The notes below the pieces were generated by a model, which was not told the DNA's origin, searched no databases, and saw nothing but the letters and a program-made list of their open reading frames with translations. A DNA stretch of 64,000 nt from Synanceia verrucosa. Taxonomy: Eukaryota; Chordata; Actinopteri; Perciformes; Synanceiidae. Made by a program: the position numbers and the translations under genes. How positions within the stretch are numbered: position 1 is the first letter of the stretch; each line of letters begins with the position of its first letter. Below are positions 33,901-45,070 of this stretch, in pieces. The stretch is taken from positions 4,116,001 through 4,180,000 of the forward strand of contig CM056561.1 in NCBI GenBank assembly GCA_029721515.1, written 5' to 3'.

Positions 33901-36900
33901 TAAAACTGTTATTATGCCATAATCCATTGTGCAATGACACCTTCAGGTTGTCTTATGTTATAAATCATGTGCACCCAACTTATTAATATTTTTATCTAAA
34001 TTTAGCTATTGCTATGACAAACTAATAGCTATAATTATTATTCTCTACCATTTTGTTCCTGTAGATAAATAAGACCAACACGTTTGTAACTTAAATATTA
34101 TATTAATATACTGTGATACTGTATATTCTGAGCATCCAGTATATAAAATATATTAGTGTAGGCAGGAGGACATACACCAAGTCCTATTAGTGACTAATAG
34201 GGCACAAAACTGCAGCAGGGCAAAACAAACAAACAAAAAAAACAAAAACAGAAGCAGTACAGTGAAATATCTCTCCCTTCTAGCTGCAGTTTCTTTCCTC
34301 TCATGTCCAGAAGCAGATTTGTTCTCCTCATATTTCAGCGTAGATGTGTGTTCTGGCTGCTCACCTCCCTGATCTCTTTTATCTTGGCCCCTCCCTTCCC
34401 GATGAGAGAGCCACACTGGCTGGCAGGGATGACCAGTCGCAGGGTGACCGGCGGCTTGGAGCTGATGGTGCCGTTGGCCACCAGAGCTGTCAGATCCTGG
34501 AGGGGGAGGAAACAAGTGCGGTGAGGGTCGGCAGGAAACCGAGTCCCAGAGGGAAAGAGCTGGTCGAGGTGGAAATAAAGGGTTTTAGCTTCAATAATTA
34601 GGACTGAGTGCTGCTGAATTTGGATCCATTCATTCATTGGTCACTTTAGAAACCACATTAATTTAAGACATGTTTAAAAAAGTCTTATTTTTGTTAAGTG
34701 ACATGGCTACTTAACACTGGAAATCAAGCCATTAACAATAATTTAAATTAAAATTGCCCCAATAATAGGCAAGGCAGCTTTATTTATATAGCACATTTCA
34801 CACAAGGTAACTCACTGTGCTTTATATGATTTAAAATACAACATTTAAAAGCATTTAAGAACAAATAGCTAAGAGAACATGCAGTGTAAAAAGATAAAAA
34901 AAATGGTTTTAAAAGAGCTCAATCATCAGCATGGACCCTGGATTTAAAAACATTCACACTTGGGGCTGACTTCGCTTCTGTTGGCTTTATTCCATTTCCA
35001 TTAATGGATGTCAACATATCAGTGCTTATTAGCATTAGCTCACAATTCCAAACTATGGTTGATGAGCCAATCCCAAAGCAGCCCAGCTCCAGTTCTACTG
35101 CATGAATACAACATGAACTGAACATGAAAAAAGGATCCATAGTGGACGTGGCAGATAAGAGCGATCCGGCATCACTACCTAATTAACCTCTGTGTCTGTA
35201 TGTTCCACTGTGTGCTGGGAGTCCACAGGAGGCTGGCCAGTGGTGTAGGAGATGTAGTCCACTCCTGTGTGGGGTCTTGAAAAGCTGTTCAATCATTCAT
35301 ATGACCTGCTGAATTCTCCATGAAAGGAGGAACATCGTTTGCAGCATCAGTGTGTTTGAGATTTTCCCTTTGCTGCATAAACCTGACCTAGACCACACCA
35401 TCCACATGTCCTACCTACTGCAGACACACTGAGCTGCTCATCTTGAGGCGTCTTCTGAATAGAACTGAATGAGAGGATTATAATGTGAAGCTATATGACA
35501 GTGCTACGTAATCTAAATTAAACTCCCACGAGGTGATGCACATGGGAGAAGACTGCCGGCATGGCAGTCATCTCCTCAGGCAACAATCTCAATTGGTTAG
35601 GTTTAGGAAAAGCTTGTGGTTTGGGTTAAAATAAACCCATTCTGGCAGAAACCCCCTCAGACTTCTCCCTTGTGCTGGGATGAGGTTACATTTAGTTTAG
35701 TAATAGTTTATTTAGTTTATAATGGTCATACGTTTGGTACGTTTTTTTCCCCCCAGATATGAGAGTGGTATCAGTGTTCTCATCTGACTCTCACAAATAA
35801 AACTAATGAATGAATGTCCAACAAATGTCAAACTATTCATTTAAATGAACACATGAAGGAAAGCTCCTGAGAGTGTGGAAAAATTAAATAAAAAATACTG
35901 TAAGTTTCTCAAGTTTGATGTTTTTAAAATGTATACAACAAAATGTGATGTACAGTTCACTTATTTAACATCAAAATGCTTATGTGACGAACAATGTCCA
36001 ATGATAATGATAGGCCTGCAGTGTATGTAATATATGGTATTTGGATCAAGAACCTCACTGATTTGATGAGTGTTTTTGCAGTGCAGGTAGCAAACATCCT
36101 GTCTGCTCTCCTGTGGGTGGATACTGAGCTTTTAATTAATGAACAGTGTGTCTCTGTGAAGCTTTGAAATGCAAATCCTCTGCGTTGTCTCTTTTCCCAT
36201 CAGAGTTCAACCCAAAACAAAATGTGTGACAGAATGCAAAGCACGCTGCTTGCTTCGGAACGGTTTGTGTCGGCAGTAAAATTAGCAGAGTTTGACTAAA
36301 GGCTGGGACAGTGGAACCTCAAGGGATTTTACTTAAGAAGGGAACTGCATAACGTTTCCAATAACTGTGAACTTTGCATTTGAAAAGCACATCCTGATGT
36401 GGCTCTCTGCTTCGTGTCTATATTTAGTGAGGCGGATCAGGCTCTCTGACGTCTCGTCTCATTAGACAAGGGCTACGTAGCTCGTCTGTACAATCACAAG
36501 ACTCTGGATGTCATTTTCCTGAGTTGATCTAAAAATACGGACTGCGAACGTTCCCATACTTCCATGTGACAGCGGAAAAGAGAGAAAAAAGAAACTCTCA
36601 AAGCGAATTGGTGGAAATTATACAGCGAATAACACAAGCACTGCTCACACAAAGCCGAGCTGGACTTAAATCCCCAAAGCATATTGTGTTACTAGTGGGA
36701 TGTGGACTCCAGCAAAGACGGATTATGTGGCTTTCATGCATGCTCTGCTGCAACACCTGGGAACGAAATGCATGATACTGCGGCTCATGCATTGTGTTGT
36801 TTCTTTCATTATCAGGTCACTAATTTGCATAAATATATGTTTTCCACTCATGTGGCAGCAGTCAGGGAAGACTCAGTCTGCAGTCGTCAGGAAATAATGA

Positions 36901-39900
36901 TGCTGACAGACGTTTCTGCAAACCAGGGAGATGCTGAATGTTGATGTTTCTGCATTCGTTCGGAGCCAAATAAGCAACAAAGCTTTGATCCAGTAGACTG
37001 TCCATGTCCCGTCTTCACTACGTTCAGTGTCATTGTCACTGTCCATACAGTATGAAACACATTTTTAACTCTACAGAAACAGCCATTGCTAACGTGTTTT
37101 TCTGGCTACTTGGTTGGGTAAAACTCATCTATAAAACTCTGACAGAAACGCAAACAAGTGATCGACTGCCACATTAAAGCACTATGCGCCCCTGTGTAAT
37201 CATAAACTAGTGAGATGCCAAGTCTCCTACTCAATAGCCAAAAAGCTGCTTATTCTCCTATTGTTTTTAATTAAATGTGTCACACGTACAATAACTCAAC
37301 TATGGTGGAAGCGGCATGTGGTGGGTCAGCCAACACGTTGCCATGGAAACTCAAGAGTTTCAGGGTTGAAAAGAGGTGAGTGTGAAAGATCGTTAGTGAA
37401 TACTGCACTGAGCTTCCAGCCAGCACGTGTTTACTGAAGGCTGTCGACCTGAGTGTGCTGTGATGCTAAATCAGAGAGAAGACGGCTCTCATTCCACCAT
37501 ATTAATTAGTGCCGTGATGGACGGTCACCATGGGAATTAATAGCACGGGGAACCTGTCATCTATAACTCATTAGTAGACACGAAGGTATACAAATCCTTC
37601 TCATTAACAGGTACAGGAATTGGCATAAATTGCGCTTTTCATGAGTTGCCAAATAAAAGTATTTACTTTGCATGATCCAACAAACATGTATAAAATACTG
37701 TACCACACACTTACAAAATCAACAGCAGCTAAAACCACTTATTACAGATTTTTTTTTCTGTAGTGTAATTGTATCTGAAAGTGCTATGAAGCACTAACAT
37801 TTTGCCTCCCATCACTTCAGTTTAGAGTATGATCGATATTGATAAAAGCCCATTAGCAGTGATGCTGAGATGAAGTTCAGGAGATGATTTCCTGTAATAA
37901 TGTGGTGAAAATGGCTTCTTTTGGTTATTTTGTTTCCGCAAAGGCTTTGACAACTTCCAAACGCTTACATATACACATTTCCTGACCATATTTCTCTGTT
38001 ATGGGCCTCAACGATGTGAGCTGATGTCACTCGCTTGTGATGCTGATGAGCGGCATGCTGTGTAGTTTCAGTTACCTCCTCCAGTTTGTACGTGATCATG
38101 GTGAAAGCTCTGAAGACGCAGTCTGTGGAGCCGGTGATGGTGATGATCCTCTCTGGACACGAGCCCTCTGAGATGTTGACCCGAGCGCTGCTCTGTGGGG
38201 ACAAGGGGCATTAGGTCAATTAACGGTCAACATTAAAGGAACAGTTGGACATTATTAGAAATTCACTCATTTGCTTTCTCATGTCCCATTAAATGTGAAG
38301 CTACTGCTCGTTAGCTTAGCATAATTACTGCAGGAAAACAGCTACTCTATGCTGGGAGACTGAATGTGCCACTTCTGGACAGAGCCAAGCTAGCTTTTTC
38401 AAGCTTTTTGCAAAAATAAGATAATGTCTTCTCATGCAAATAAAAGAAAATTAAAGGGAAATAATAATATTGTTCAGTTATCATATATATTTTTATTTAA
38501 TCCTAGCTCAAACTGTTATTCTGGTTATGTCCAAAGATAAACTTCAAACTTAACTGCAAAGTAAACCCTTTATGCTAAGCTAACTGGCTACTGACTGCAC
38601 GTTCATGTTTACTACGCAGACATGAACGAAAACAAGCATATTTCCCAAAATGTCAAACATTTGTTAATATTAATGAACGTGACATGAATATTAATGTTAA
38701 TATTAATGAACGTGACATGAAACACTCAGGGGATGGAGAGTCAAGCGATATGAGACTGAAAGCTGTAGAGCGCATCTCTGTGTCTCATATTGACGATGTA
38801 ATAGAGTTTCTTCTCGGGGCATCGCCCTTGGATGACAAATCTAATGCCCTCCTTCCATTTTGTGTCCTTGAGTGGAAGTCACATGATCAGAGGCAGGACA
38901 GCGCTCTGAGCTGGGACATTTTCTCCAGTCACTCCAGTGAATCATGCTCCCACTGTGACTGTAAAGGCCTGGGGAGTGGCTGACAGGATGAAGCTCGTAC
39001 ACTTGGGAAGTAACAAAGGCCAAAATTGGCCGAACGGCTGGATGACTACCATGGCTGAGTGGTTTATCCAGCAGCTCTGTAGGACTGCGTTGTTCTGTTT
39101 ATCCATAAAGTACAACATAAAACCTTAGAGAAAGAATCAAATGTACTGCCACAGTGTCGGGCTAATTACTTTTTTTAATACAAGGAGTTAAGCAGCATTA
39201 GTTTGGCTGCACCCTTGAGATTTGCAAAAATGTAATGGAGGGCAGGCAGAGAAGAAGGAAGTTGTTTTAAGCAGTAAACGAAAGAAAATGGATTTGGTGA
39301 GAGAGCTGCTCTGAAGGAGGAGTAGTCAGTGATAGAGGAAGAGGATTTAAATTGAAAAGGAGCCGCTGGTGCCCAAAAGGCAATTGGGACAACGTACCTG
39401 CTTTGTATGCTTTTCAGACTCAAACAAGCAGAGATAACTGAGCTTTATCATCAATACATGCAACTGGCAGAAAGTACTGGAGACCTTCTGAGATTGAGTT
39501 AAGCTGACACACACACACACACACACACACACAACACATAATCAACAGCAAGCAGCGGAACTGATGCAGATGATGAGAAGCTGTGGTTTTAAAGCTCTAA
39601 ATCGTGGACGCAGTACCTCTTCTCGTATTCGTTTCACAGTCTCTCCTTTCTGGAAAAGAGGAGAGGAAGGACAGCTTTAAACAGAATCAAATGTGCTTTG
39701 AAACATCACAGTGTCCTCCACCTCTAAGTGAAAGCAACTATTTCAGCCCACGAAAATCTGATTGGAATGTAGCAGAACAAATTTCATCAAGAGTTTCAGT
39801 GTGCAATGTAGCACCGCCGTCTGAAAAAGCAGATATCAAATACATATGTGTGTCTGAAGGGGACGTACGCCTGCTGCTATGGCTGTATATGAGGTGTGTT

Positions 39901-41531
39901 TGAGGACCTCCTGCCAGGGACAGGAACATTTTGTCAGACTTGTGTCACACTGCAGCACATTCTCTGCTGGTTTTTAGATTGTTTCGTCTCCTGTTCCTTT
40001 TGGATTGAGCCCATCAACATCGTCAGACACCCTCATGCATCCACTGACGTCGTCTCCCGCACTCCACACTTATTTTTGTTATATTCTGGGCAAACACATT
40101 GCCTGTGGTGCATTGTGATTCTGGCCTTGGCCCTCTATTGATGAGAGGTTTGCCAAAGAGATGGAGTGGCGAGTCATTAGTGCTGCAGATCAAGTGGCTC
40201 TCTGTTGAGCTGCACACTATGAGTCAAGCTCATCTCTCTCTCTATTCTCTATTTTCTTTTAGGTATCTGGATTTCTGCAACACACTGCGGCGTCCGTGTT
40301 GACATCTTTTCTCTCCAGCACTCTGCATTTGCTCGTCTGTCCCCTGTTCTGTCTTTTATCAATGTCTTTCCTAGGTGTTGTATTACAAGGCGTGATAGCC
40401 GGAGCTACTGATGCGGCATGGAGCAGCCAGGCCCTTCCAACATACACTTAAAGTGCCCACAAGGGGCCACCAGTAATATGTCTTTGGAGCTCAGTTTCAA
40501 CAGCAGACTTGCAGTCAATGCACTAATGTTTTTGTTTGATGGATTACTGGGTTGCGTTACAGGCAGTGGGGGTGGAGGCGAGGTCTTAAGAGGGCTGGTT
40601 TATGGCAATTACATTTAGGATGGGGGATATTCAAAACAACATTTTTTTGTCAGAAGGCTTTGTGCTACGTGTTGATTTCAACACAAAGAGGAAACTTTTC
40701 CTTAAAACCTTGAATAAAATCACATAAAAAGGCATCAATGGCTTAGATCGATGAGACACAATCATAGCATTTCAAAACATCAACCACATCTGCTAAATTA
40801 ATGTTCTAATTTTTATAGGATTACTACCTTTATTTAGTATATGCAGTATTTTGTGTAGTAGAATGAAAGTAGAAATTCTCACCTTTCCTATGATGCTGCC
40901 AACCTCCTAAAATACAATGAGATAAAGGTAATTACTTACACATAATACTTTTTTTTTTAAAAAAGCAAAAGCATTAATAATCTTCATAGTAGCATTTAAT
41001 TATTAATTCTAGTAATTTCTGGTACATAATTTATGAGGCAGGGACAAATTGTATGCTTAAAGGAACAATACGTAGCACAGACTGTATAAGATGGGAGCTG
41101 CAGTCCAAAAACACTGGAGCCCTCTGCTCCTTCAGTGTGACTGATAGCAGGTAACAACTGTTAGCAGCAGTAGTTTGAATCACAGACAGATGTGCCGCGG
41201 CTTTTCAGGTCGGCTAGAATCGAACGTTAAAGTTATCTCTGCTGATCCAATTTACCTCCATGGCTGCAGACAGCAGTGTTTGCATGGCAATTTATCACAG
41301 GCCGTGGAGAGGATCGCATCAGCCAAAACAAAATCAGATGTTCCAGACCAGAGTGGAAAATTTAAAAAGAGAACAGTTTTTTTTCTTTATTTGTATTTTG
41401 CATGTGTCCTCAGTGCTGCAGCATGCAGTCCATGCATTCATCAGTAATGCTCGTACCTTTCCGTGCATGAGCAGTCGTAGTGTGAGGGTCACTCCCAAGC
41501 CCCCGTCTGCAAAGTCCTGCTCACAATTCAT
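20348..41531 (-). CDS. pcbp4: pcbp4, poly(rC)-binding protein 4 (13 coding exons)
   Basis: PCBP4 is a KH-domain protein that binds C-rich RNA and regulates mRNA stability; the human gene (MCG10) is p53-induced. Exons from right to left join in phase to 446 codons plus TGA. KH1 is about residues 14-83 with loop GKKG, KH2 about 99-170 with GKGG, and KH3 about 266-331 with GRQG. A linker of about 95 residues separates KH2 from KH3. The tail after KH3 (LITSCLETAKST, then an Ala/Pro/Leu-rich stretch, LAAYTAKISSAN and the end RQKFAPY) is the PCBP4 type and differs from the short PCBP1-3 ends. The start ATG at 41531 has A at -3, and an in-frame TGA lies upstream. Confidence 0.95.
20694..22591 (-). 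other. pcbp4 intron with hAT-like repeat
   Basis: About 1.9 kb. A hAT-like MITE fragment lies at 21110-21450. I see nothing else. Confidence 0.5.
21110..21450 (+). repeat. hAT-like MITE, degenerate
   Basis: AGTGGAAGTAACTAAATACA TTTACTTAAGTACTGATGCT, then TTCAGAGGGGATTCTTGTAC TTTTTATAC and TGTACATATTAATGCATCA are successive blocks of this family. The far terminus is eroded. Confidence 0.7.
22592..22761 (-). CDS. pcbp4: pcbp4 exon, KH3
   Basis: Acceptor CTCTGCAG|CTGATC and donor CTCCTG|GTAAGG. The exon is 170 bp: LIGSIIGRQGTKINEIRQVS GAQIKIGSQLDGTSDRHVTI TGTAVSINLAQYLITS. The GRQG loop is intact. Confidence 0.95.
22937..23240 (+). repeat. GGGCTGCAACTAA-family repeat
   Basis: Starts AGGGCTGCAGATCATAATTA, then CAATAAAATGTCAGAAATTG GTAAAAA, TCAGTCAGTGTTTCCCCAAA, ATGTCTCGTTTTGTCCACAA and TTTAAGAAGCTAGAATCAGA GAATTT, the order of a very common percomorph repeat. 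Confidence 0.8.
23245..23318. repeat. compound (TA)n(CA)n microsatellite
   Basis: Fourteen or so TA units pass directly into about 16 CA units, then GTGTATATATAT. Confidence 0.95.
24910..24960. repeat. (TG)n microsatellite with CG interruptions
   Basis: TGTGTGTGTGTGCGCGTGCG then (TG)n. Confidence 0.93.
26230..26279 (-). CDS. pcbp4: pcbp4 exon, start of KH3
   Basis: Acceptor CTCATCAG|GGATGG and donor AATGAT|GTAAGC. The exon is 50 bp: MDSNSQTSQELLIPND after a split Gly codon. LLIPND is the first strand of KH3. Confidence 0.92.
26727..26802 (-). CDS. pcbp4: pcbp4 exon, linker
   Basis: Acceptor TTTCACAG|ATGGCC and donor ACCTG|GTATGT. The exon is 76 bp: MAKLHQLSMQQGLSPITQPA STIIP. It resembles the LTKLHQLAMQQ segment of its paralogs. 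Confidence 0.9.
26891..26932 (-). CDS. pcbp4: pcbp4 42-bp exon, linker
   Basis: Acceptor TTCTTTCAG|GCCTAC and donor TCAGAG|GTACAG. Encodes AYTLQNQYGIPHSE, which resembles the QGQYAIPHPD segment of PCBP2/3. Confidence 0.88.
26933..28377 (-). other. pcbp4 intron
   Basis: 1.4 kb with a short TATC microsatellite at 27724-27757. Nothing else recognised. Confidence 0.5.
28378..28449 (-). CDS. pcbp4: pcbp4 exon, linker
   Basis: Acceptor TTTGTAG|GTGTTT and donor CAGCAG|GTAACT. The exon is 72 bp, 24 codons: VFEASEFAPHPLYSVTQGGL DLQQ. It is divisible by three and phase 0-0, so it could be alternatively spliced. Confidence 0.82.
29457..29903 (+). mobile_element. TTAA-flanked inverted-repeat element, copy 2 (447 bp, complete)
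   Basis: TTAACTTTTTGAGTGTCAGA at the left and GGCAATCAAAGAGTTAA at the right. The interior has no long reading frame and is clearly the same as copies 1 and 3. Confidence 0.88.
30289..30788. mobile_element. CAGGGTTC-ended non-autonomous DNA element (500 bp)
   Basis: The ends CAGGGTTCCCGCAGTTCCTT and, reversed, CAGGGTTCTTGCACCATCTT form an imperfect inverted repeat that continues CTTAAAA on both sides. CAGGG ends suggest the hAT superfamily, but I see no clean 8-bp target duplication. Confidence 0.6.
31404..31478 (-). CDS. pcbp4: pcbp4 exon, linker after KH2
   Basis: Acceptor TCCTGAAG|TCTCCC and donor AACCAG|GTGAGA. The exon is 75 bp, 25 codons: SPPKGATIPYRPSPSPAALL IAGNQ. The SPPKGATIPY motif is shared by the PCBP family. 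Confidence 0.93.
32663..32791 (-). CDS. pcbp4: pcbp4 exon, KH2 second half
   Basis: Acceptor ATTTGCAG|AACACC and donor CTGGAG|GTAGGA. The exon is 129 bp, 43 codons: NTGAQIQVAGDLLPNSTERG VTISGNQESVIQCVRLICTV ILE. Confidence 0.95.
32792..34364 (-). other. pcbp4 intron with interspersed repeat
   Basis: A repeat at 33440-33745 reads ACCACTTTGGTGCACACAGA AATATCTCAAC, CAGAGGATGAATCCTCCTGA CTTTTCCTCTAGCGCCACCA, then CTAGCGCCATC. This is a common percomorph interspersed family. The rest is AT-rich. Confidence 0.6.
34365..34496 (-). CDS. pcbp4: pcbp4 exon, KH2 first half
   Basis: Acceptor CCCTCCAG|GATCTG and donor AGGGAG|GTGAGC. The exon is 132 bp, 44 codons: DLTALVANGTISSKPPVTLR LVIPASQCGSLIGKGGAKIK EIRE. 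The GKGG loop is intact. Confidence 0.95.
34497..38075 (-). other. pcbp4 intron (3.6 kb)
   Basis: Holds a repeat at 34763-34920 (GGCAAGGCAGCTTTATTTAT ATAGCACATTTCA) and the 3' end of an AAATGTCAAACTATT-type element near 35750-35845. No exon recognised. Confidence 0.5.
38076..38192 (-). CDS. pcbp4: pcbp4 exon, KH1 end
   Basis: Acceptor CCCCACAG|AGCAGC and donor GAGGAG|GTAACT. The exon is 117 bp, 39 codons: SSARVNISEGSCPERIITIT GSTDCVFRAFTMITYKLEE. Confidence 0.95.
38233..38680. mobile_element. inverted-repeat non-autonomous element, eroded
   Basis: The left end TTAAAGGAACAGTTGGACAT and the right end TATTTCCCAAAATGTCAAAC follow the termini of a common fish element (TTAAAGGAACAGTT...AAACTATTCCTTTAA). 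The interior TTAGCTTAGCATAA and GGACAGAGCCAAGCTAG also match. A fragment of the same right end lies at 35750-35845. Confidence 0.65.
38662..38721. repeat. tandem pair of a 27-bp unit
   Basis: The unit starting TGTTAATATTAATGAACGTG and ending ACATGAA is present at 38662-38688 and again at 38695-38721. Confidence 0.9.
39507..39533. repeat. (AC)n microsatellite
   Basis: Thirteen AC units just right of the 33-bp pcbp4 microexon. Confidence 0.93.
39617..39649 (-). CDS. pcbp4: pcbp4 33-bp microexon, KH1
   Basis: Acceptor CTTTTCCAG|AAAGGA and donor GAAGAG|GTACTG. Encodes KGETVKRIREE and completes the GKKG loop and following helix. Confidence 0.92.
40883..40906 (-). CDS. pcbp4: pcbp4 24-bp microexon, KH1
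   Basis: Acceptor ATTTTAG|GAGGTT and donor GGAAAG|GTGAGA. Encodes EVGSIIGK, the first half of the KH1 GxxG loop region. Confidence 0.92.
41457..41531 (-). CDS. pcbp4: pcbp4 first coding exon (start codon)
   Basis: Reads MNCEQDFADGGLGVTLTLRL LMHGK up to donor GGAAAG|GTACGA. The exon continues as 5' UTR to 41646, where CTCTCAG|AGCGGC is the acceptor. An ATG 12 codons upstream (MRLPACHSHITM...) is in frame but has T at -3 and is less likely. Confidence 0.9.
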
Positions 41532-41646
41532 AGTGATGTGGGAGTGGCACGCAGGGAGACGCATGAACAAGGCTCATCCGCTGGTCACACAGCCAAACGA
41601 AGGCCAGCACTCTTTCTCTGGCTCTCCGAGGTCCTTCACTGCCGCT
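41532..41646 (-). other. pcbp4: pcbp4 5' UTR part of the first coding exon
   Basis: Lies between acceptor CTTTTGTCTCTCAG|AGCGGC and the start codon. It contains an in-frame TGA upstream of the ATG. Confidence 0.6.
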
Positions 41647-44576
41647 CTGAGAGACAAAAGAACGACTGAAGTTAAAATAAACTGTTGATCATCTCAAAAG
41701 AATTTTCCATCCTACCAAAGAAATGTGTGAATCGCATTACAAACAAATGCATTCATGCGCACACATGTGCCATTGTTTGCACTCAAGATGTAGCTCTCGT
41801 GCACCTACGCACACACAAGTCTTCACTGTCATTATTTACTGAACATTATGCACCACTATCAAACGCATGCCCATGTTCTAGTTCATTTCTGGGAAATGGC
41901 GTCCTCGAACTATCTATCATAACCATGTCTCTAAATGCTTTGTTGACTGAATGATAATTCCCAGAGATCAAAGACAAAGAGGATAAACCAAAGCCCACAT
42001 ATAAATACATTTACACCATGAAAGGCCTGTGAAAGGAATCAAATCAAGTTTCTCTGTGAGGAACTTTTTCATTACATTGAGTCGATGTAATATTGATGGT
42101 GATTCATAACAGAGTCATAATGAGGACCATTGTGTGTGCAGGATATTGACCAGAAGCACCAGTGGTGTCAGCGATGCTGCATCTCATCAGAGCTTTGGGG
42201 TCCTAACAGACCATGGGTGGGTGGCCATCGATGACTAACACAACAGCCGAGCGTCTTCATTAACCGAGGAGCAGTTTCTCTCGCAGTGAGTTCAGTGATT
42301 TGATTGAAATTAGATTAAAAAAAAAATCAAATATATTTCCTTTGAGCCAAGCATGGCGTGACTTTCATGCAAAGTTAATCAAATTCAATTCAAAAGAGTT
42401 TTCATAAAACTGAAAATGTTTGGGATTTCTTCTTTGATTCTATCTGCTCCTTCATTATCAGAGAGAAAAGAAAACTCTGTTCTGGGCAGAGTTTATACAC
42501 AAACAGCAAATGACCCAGCAACAGCAAAGTTTGTGCTGCTGATCCCAGAATGACAGTGTGGCTGCCATCATGTCAGAATGTGACATACCACACAGACGGT
42601 ATGATGATTAATGTGCGAGTCACCTGGGTGCTCAGTCGCAGCGTGATGTCTATAATTGGTTCATGGAGTCATACACGTTTCCTCTTGATTTATATTTGCT
42701 TACATTTGTCAGCATGGACAGGGGAAGTAGAAGATACATGAATATAGCTTCACTGTGGATGCTCCGTGATGAGCAGAAGAAGGGCTACCACTATTTTATT
42801 TATTGATCAATCTGTAATTAAATTCATTATGTCTGAAAATAGTTATCACAATATCCTAGAAACCTAAGGTTGATGAAAGAAAGCTGCTGGTGTACTTCCT
42901 CAGTGCTTGTTGGATGTTTACCTCAGCCCGTGCAACAACAACCTAGTGGATGTGACCTGACCGTTGAGGTGAAATGAAAAGATTTATAATCTGGGAACCG
43001 TGAATATCTGTACCAAATATTTCAGCCTGGACCAAAGTGGTACATCAGGCAAGTGTTAGACATCTCTGGAGCCACCAGTGTATTTATAAAGAGTGAATGA
43101 CTTAATGTTTGACGTAATTCCTATTAATTGACTTATTGCATCAACTGTGCTTTCAATCCTAAAATAAGACAACATTTGATTTGAATTATGATGTCTGAGC
43201 GATCAGAGGAATCCTTTGTCGTCATGTAACATGTTCAGTAACAACACAGCAACAATCTCTCCCCTCCTTTTTGACTCATCAAGGCCACTTGTTTGTTTGC
43301 CAGGTGGATTCCTCCCAGCCTACAGAGCCGCTGTACACCAGCCCACTGCTGCAATCCCACTGACGCCGCCTGGCATATGTGTGTGTCTTTTCTAAATCTG
43401 CATGCTGTTGGTAGATTTGGCGAGCTATGTGAGGAGATCATGTTTAATAAATGGGTGTTATTTTAGATGAGATCAAATTCCTGAGAGACTTGTTGTAGGC
43501 AGGTTTATTGCTTTTGCTTGGTGCACAAGGCCATCGCTGCTTCGTTGATTTATTCATGCACTGGATGCTTGCAAAGATGCGTTATAATGCTCGAACACAT
43601 CCTCCCTAATATCCCACAGAGCTTGACCGACTGTGGGGGGTTTTATATTCTCCTCCATGGCCACATCTGACGTGCCAGCCTGTCAAAATGTGGCAGTAAG
43701 TGGAGCAAAAGTGTCACTTCCATGGATTAGATTGCAACAAATCAAACTTCCTGTTTTTTTTTTTTCACTTACACAACTATCCTTTAGAAGCTCATCTCCA
43801 TAAAATTTCCATAAATATAAACTGAGCCCAGGGGGATGATGAAGAGAAACAGACACAGGAACATTTTGTGTGCTGTTAGCTACAGATATAAGGCCAATTA
43901 ATAGTGACTTTAAGCTTGATCAATGCATCCTGAACACGTGTTCTCACAGAGCACATTTGTGCAACCCGTGGGCTAACTTCATTATGTTTAGGCACTAAAG
44001 GACATGGCTAAAATGTTAGCGCTTTATTGCATTAGGAGCTAATGGTTGGAGGGGTCATTATGTGCTGCTCTGTGGGTTGATAACAAGGCATGTGCTCTGT
44101 GTCTGTGTGAGGGCGGAGAGTCTCTGAACTCCTCATTTCCAGAATCCCAAGCAGCAGGGTGAACAGAGCTCCTCTGTTCTAAATCAGTCCTGGTAACTCA
44201 GGATGGGAATTAGCAGACTGCAGCGCCCGGCTGCCAAAATACAGTCAGAGCAGGAGCGGGAGGTGGAGAGGACATGGACTGTCCTGCTTCTCTGTCACTG
44301 ACTGTGTAACCTTGGTCCTGCTCTGCCTGAGTGAATCCAGTATGCTGCTAGTCATGAGTCACCGCCTGCATTCATCTTTATATCCACTGAATTAAGCAGG
44401 ACTTTGTGAAACTAAATGACTGGTGAAAGAACAAGTCGTCAGTCTGCTGGTGACAAATTAAAAATGGCAACAGTGTGATGTATTACAAGAGAATTATGGT
44501 TTATTGCATATTGCATGTATCTGTCAGTCATGACAACAGTGTAAGGTGCCATGATGGAGTGTGATGTGGTCAGCAG

Positions 44577-44755
44577 TTAACTCTTTGAGAGCCATCGACG
44601 TAATAAGCCGTCAAAGACTTTTTTCAGCAGCGGGTCGCCGATCGCAGTTTCCCACAGCCTCCCGCAGCCTGTGATTAATTTTGGGGCTTCTGGGATTTGT
44701 AGTCAGGACATAAATAGATGGTATACGGCACAGAGATAAAAGCAGGAAGTAAACT
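44577..44755 (-). mobile_element. TTAA-flanked element, copy 4 (truncated, reversed)
   Basis: TTAACTCTTTGAGAGCCATC, then CCTGTGATTAATTTTGGGGC TTCTGGGATTTGTAGTC and AGAGATAAAAGCAGGAAGT are the reverse complement of the right half of copies 2 and 3. The other half is missing. Confidence 0.8.
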
Positions 44756-44839
44756 GATTAATTCTTTAAGCATTTTTTCAACCATAAAAGCTAGAAATTA
44801 TTTAGTTACTGCTCAAATATTGTACAGTATTTATCAAAA

Positions 44840-45070
44840 CTGTATAAAATTATTAGTTGCAGCCCTGGAAAAAAAAATAGCATAACCCACCCATAGTATG
44901 CAATTCAATATATACATAAAACTTTTGTATGTCACTGATATCAACAATGTGCTTAACTGTCTCTTTTAAGTACAGTGTTCTAATCACAGAGAGGAATCCA
45001 GCAAAAAAAATGGAAAAATAACACCCACTTATTACTGAAACATGTAATGAACTGGAATTATCCTTAACAG
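44840..45070 (-). repeat. GGGCTGCAACTAA-family repeat (reversed, degenerate)
   Basis: AATTATTAGTTGCAGCCCTG at 44848-44867 is the reversed start of the family; the remainder is eroded. Confidence 0.5.

Noticed and set aside
20348..41531. Calling the right-hand gene pcbp3 or pcbp2
   Set aside because: The KH domains are alike, but the long tail with LETAKST and the RQKFAPY end fit PCBP4; PCBP1-3 end shortly after KH3.
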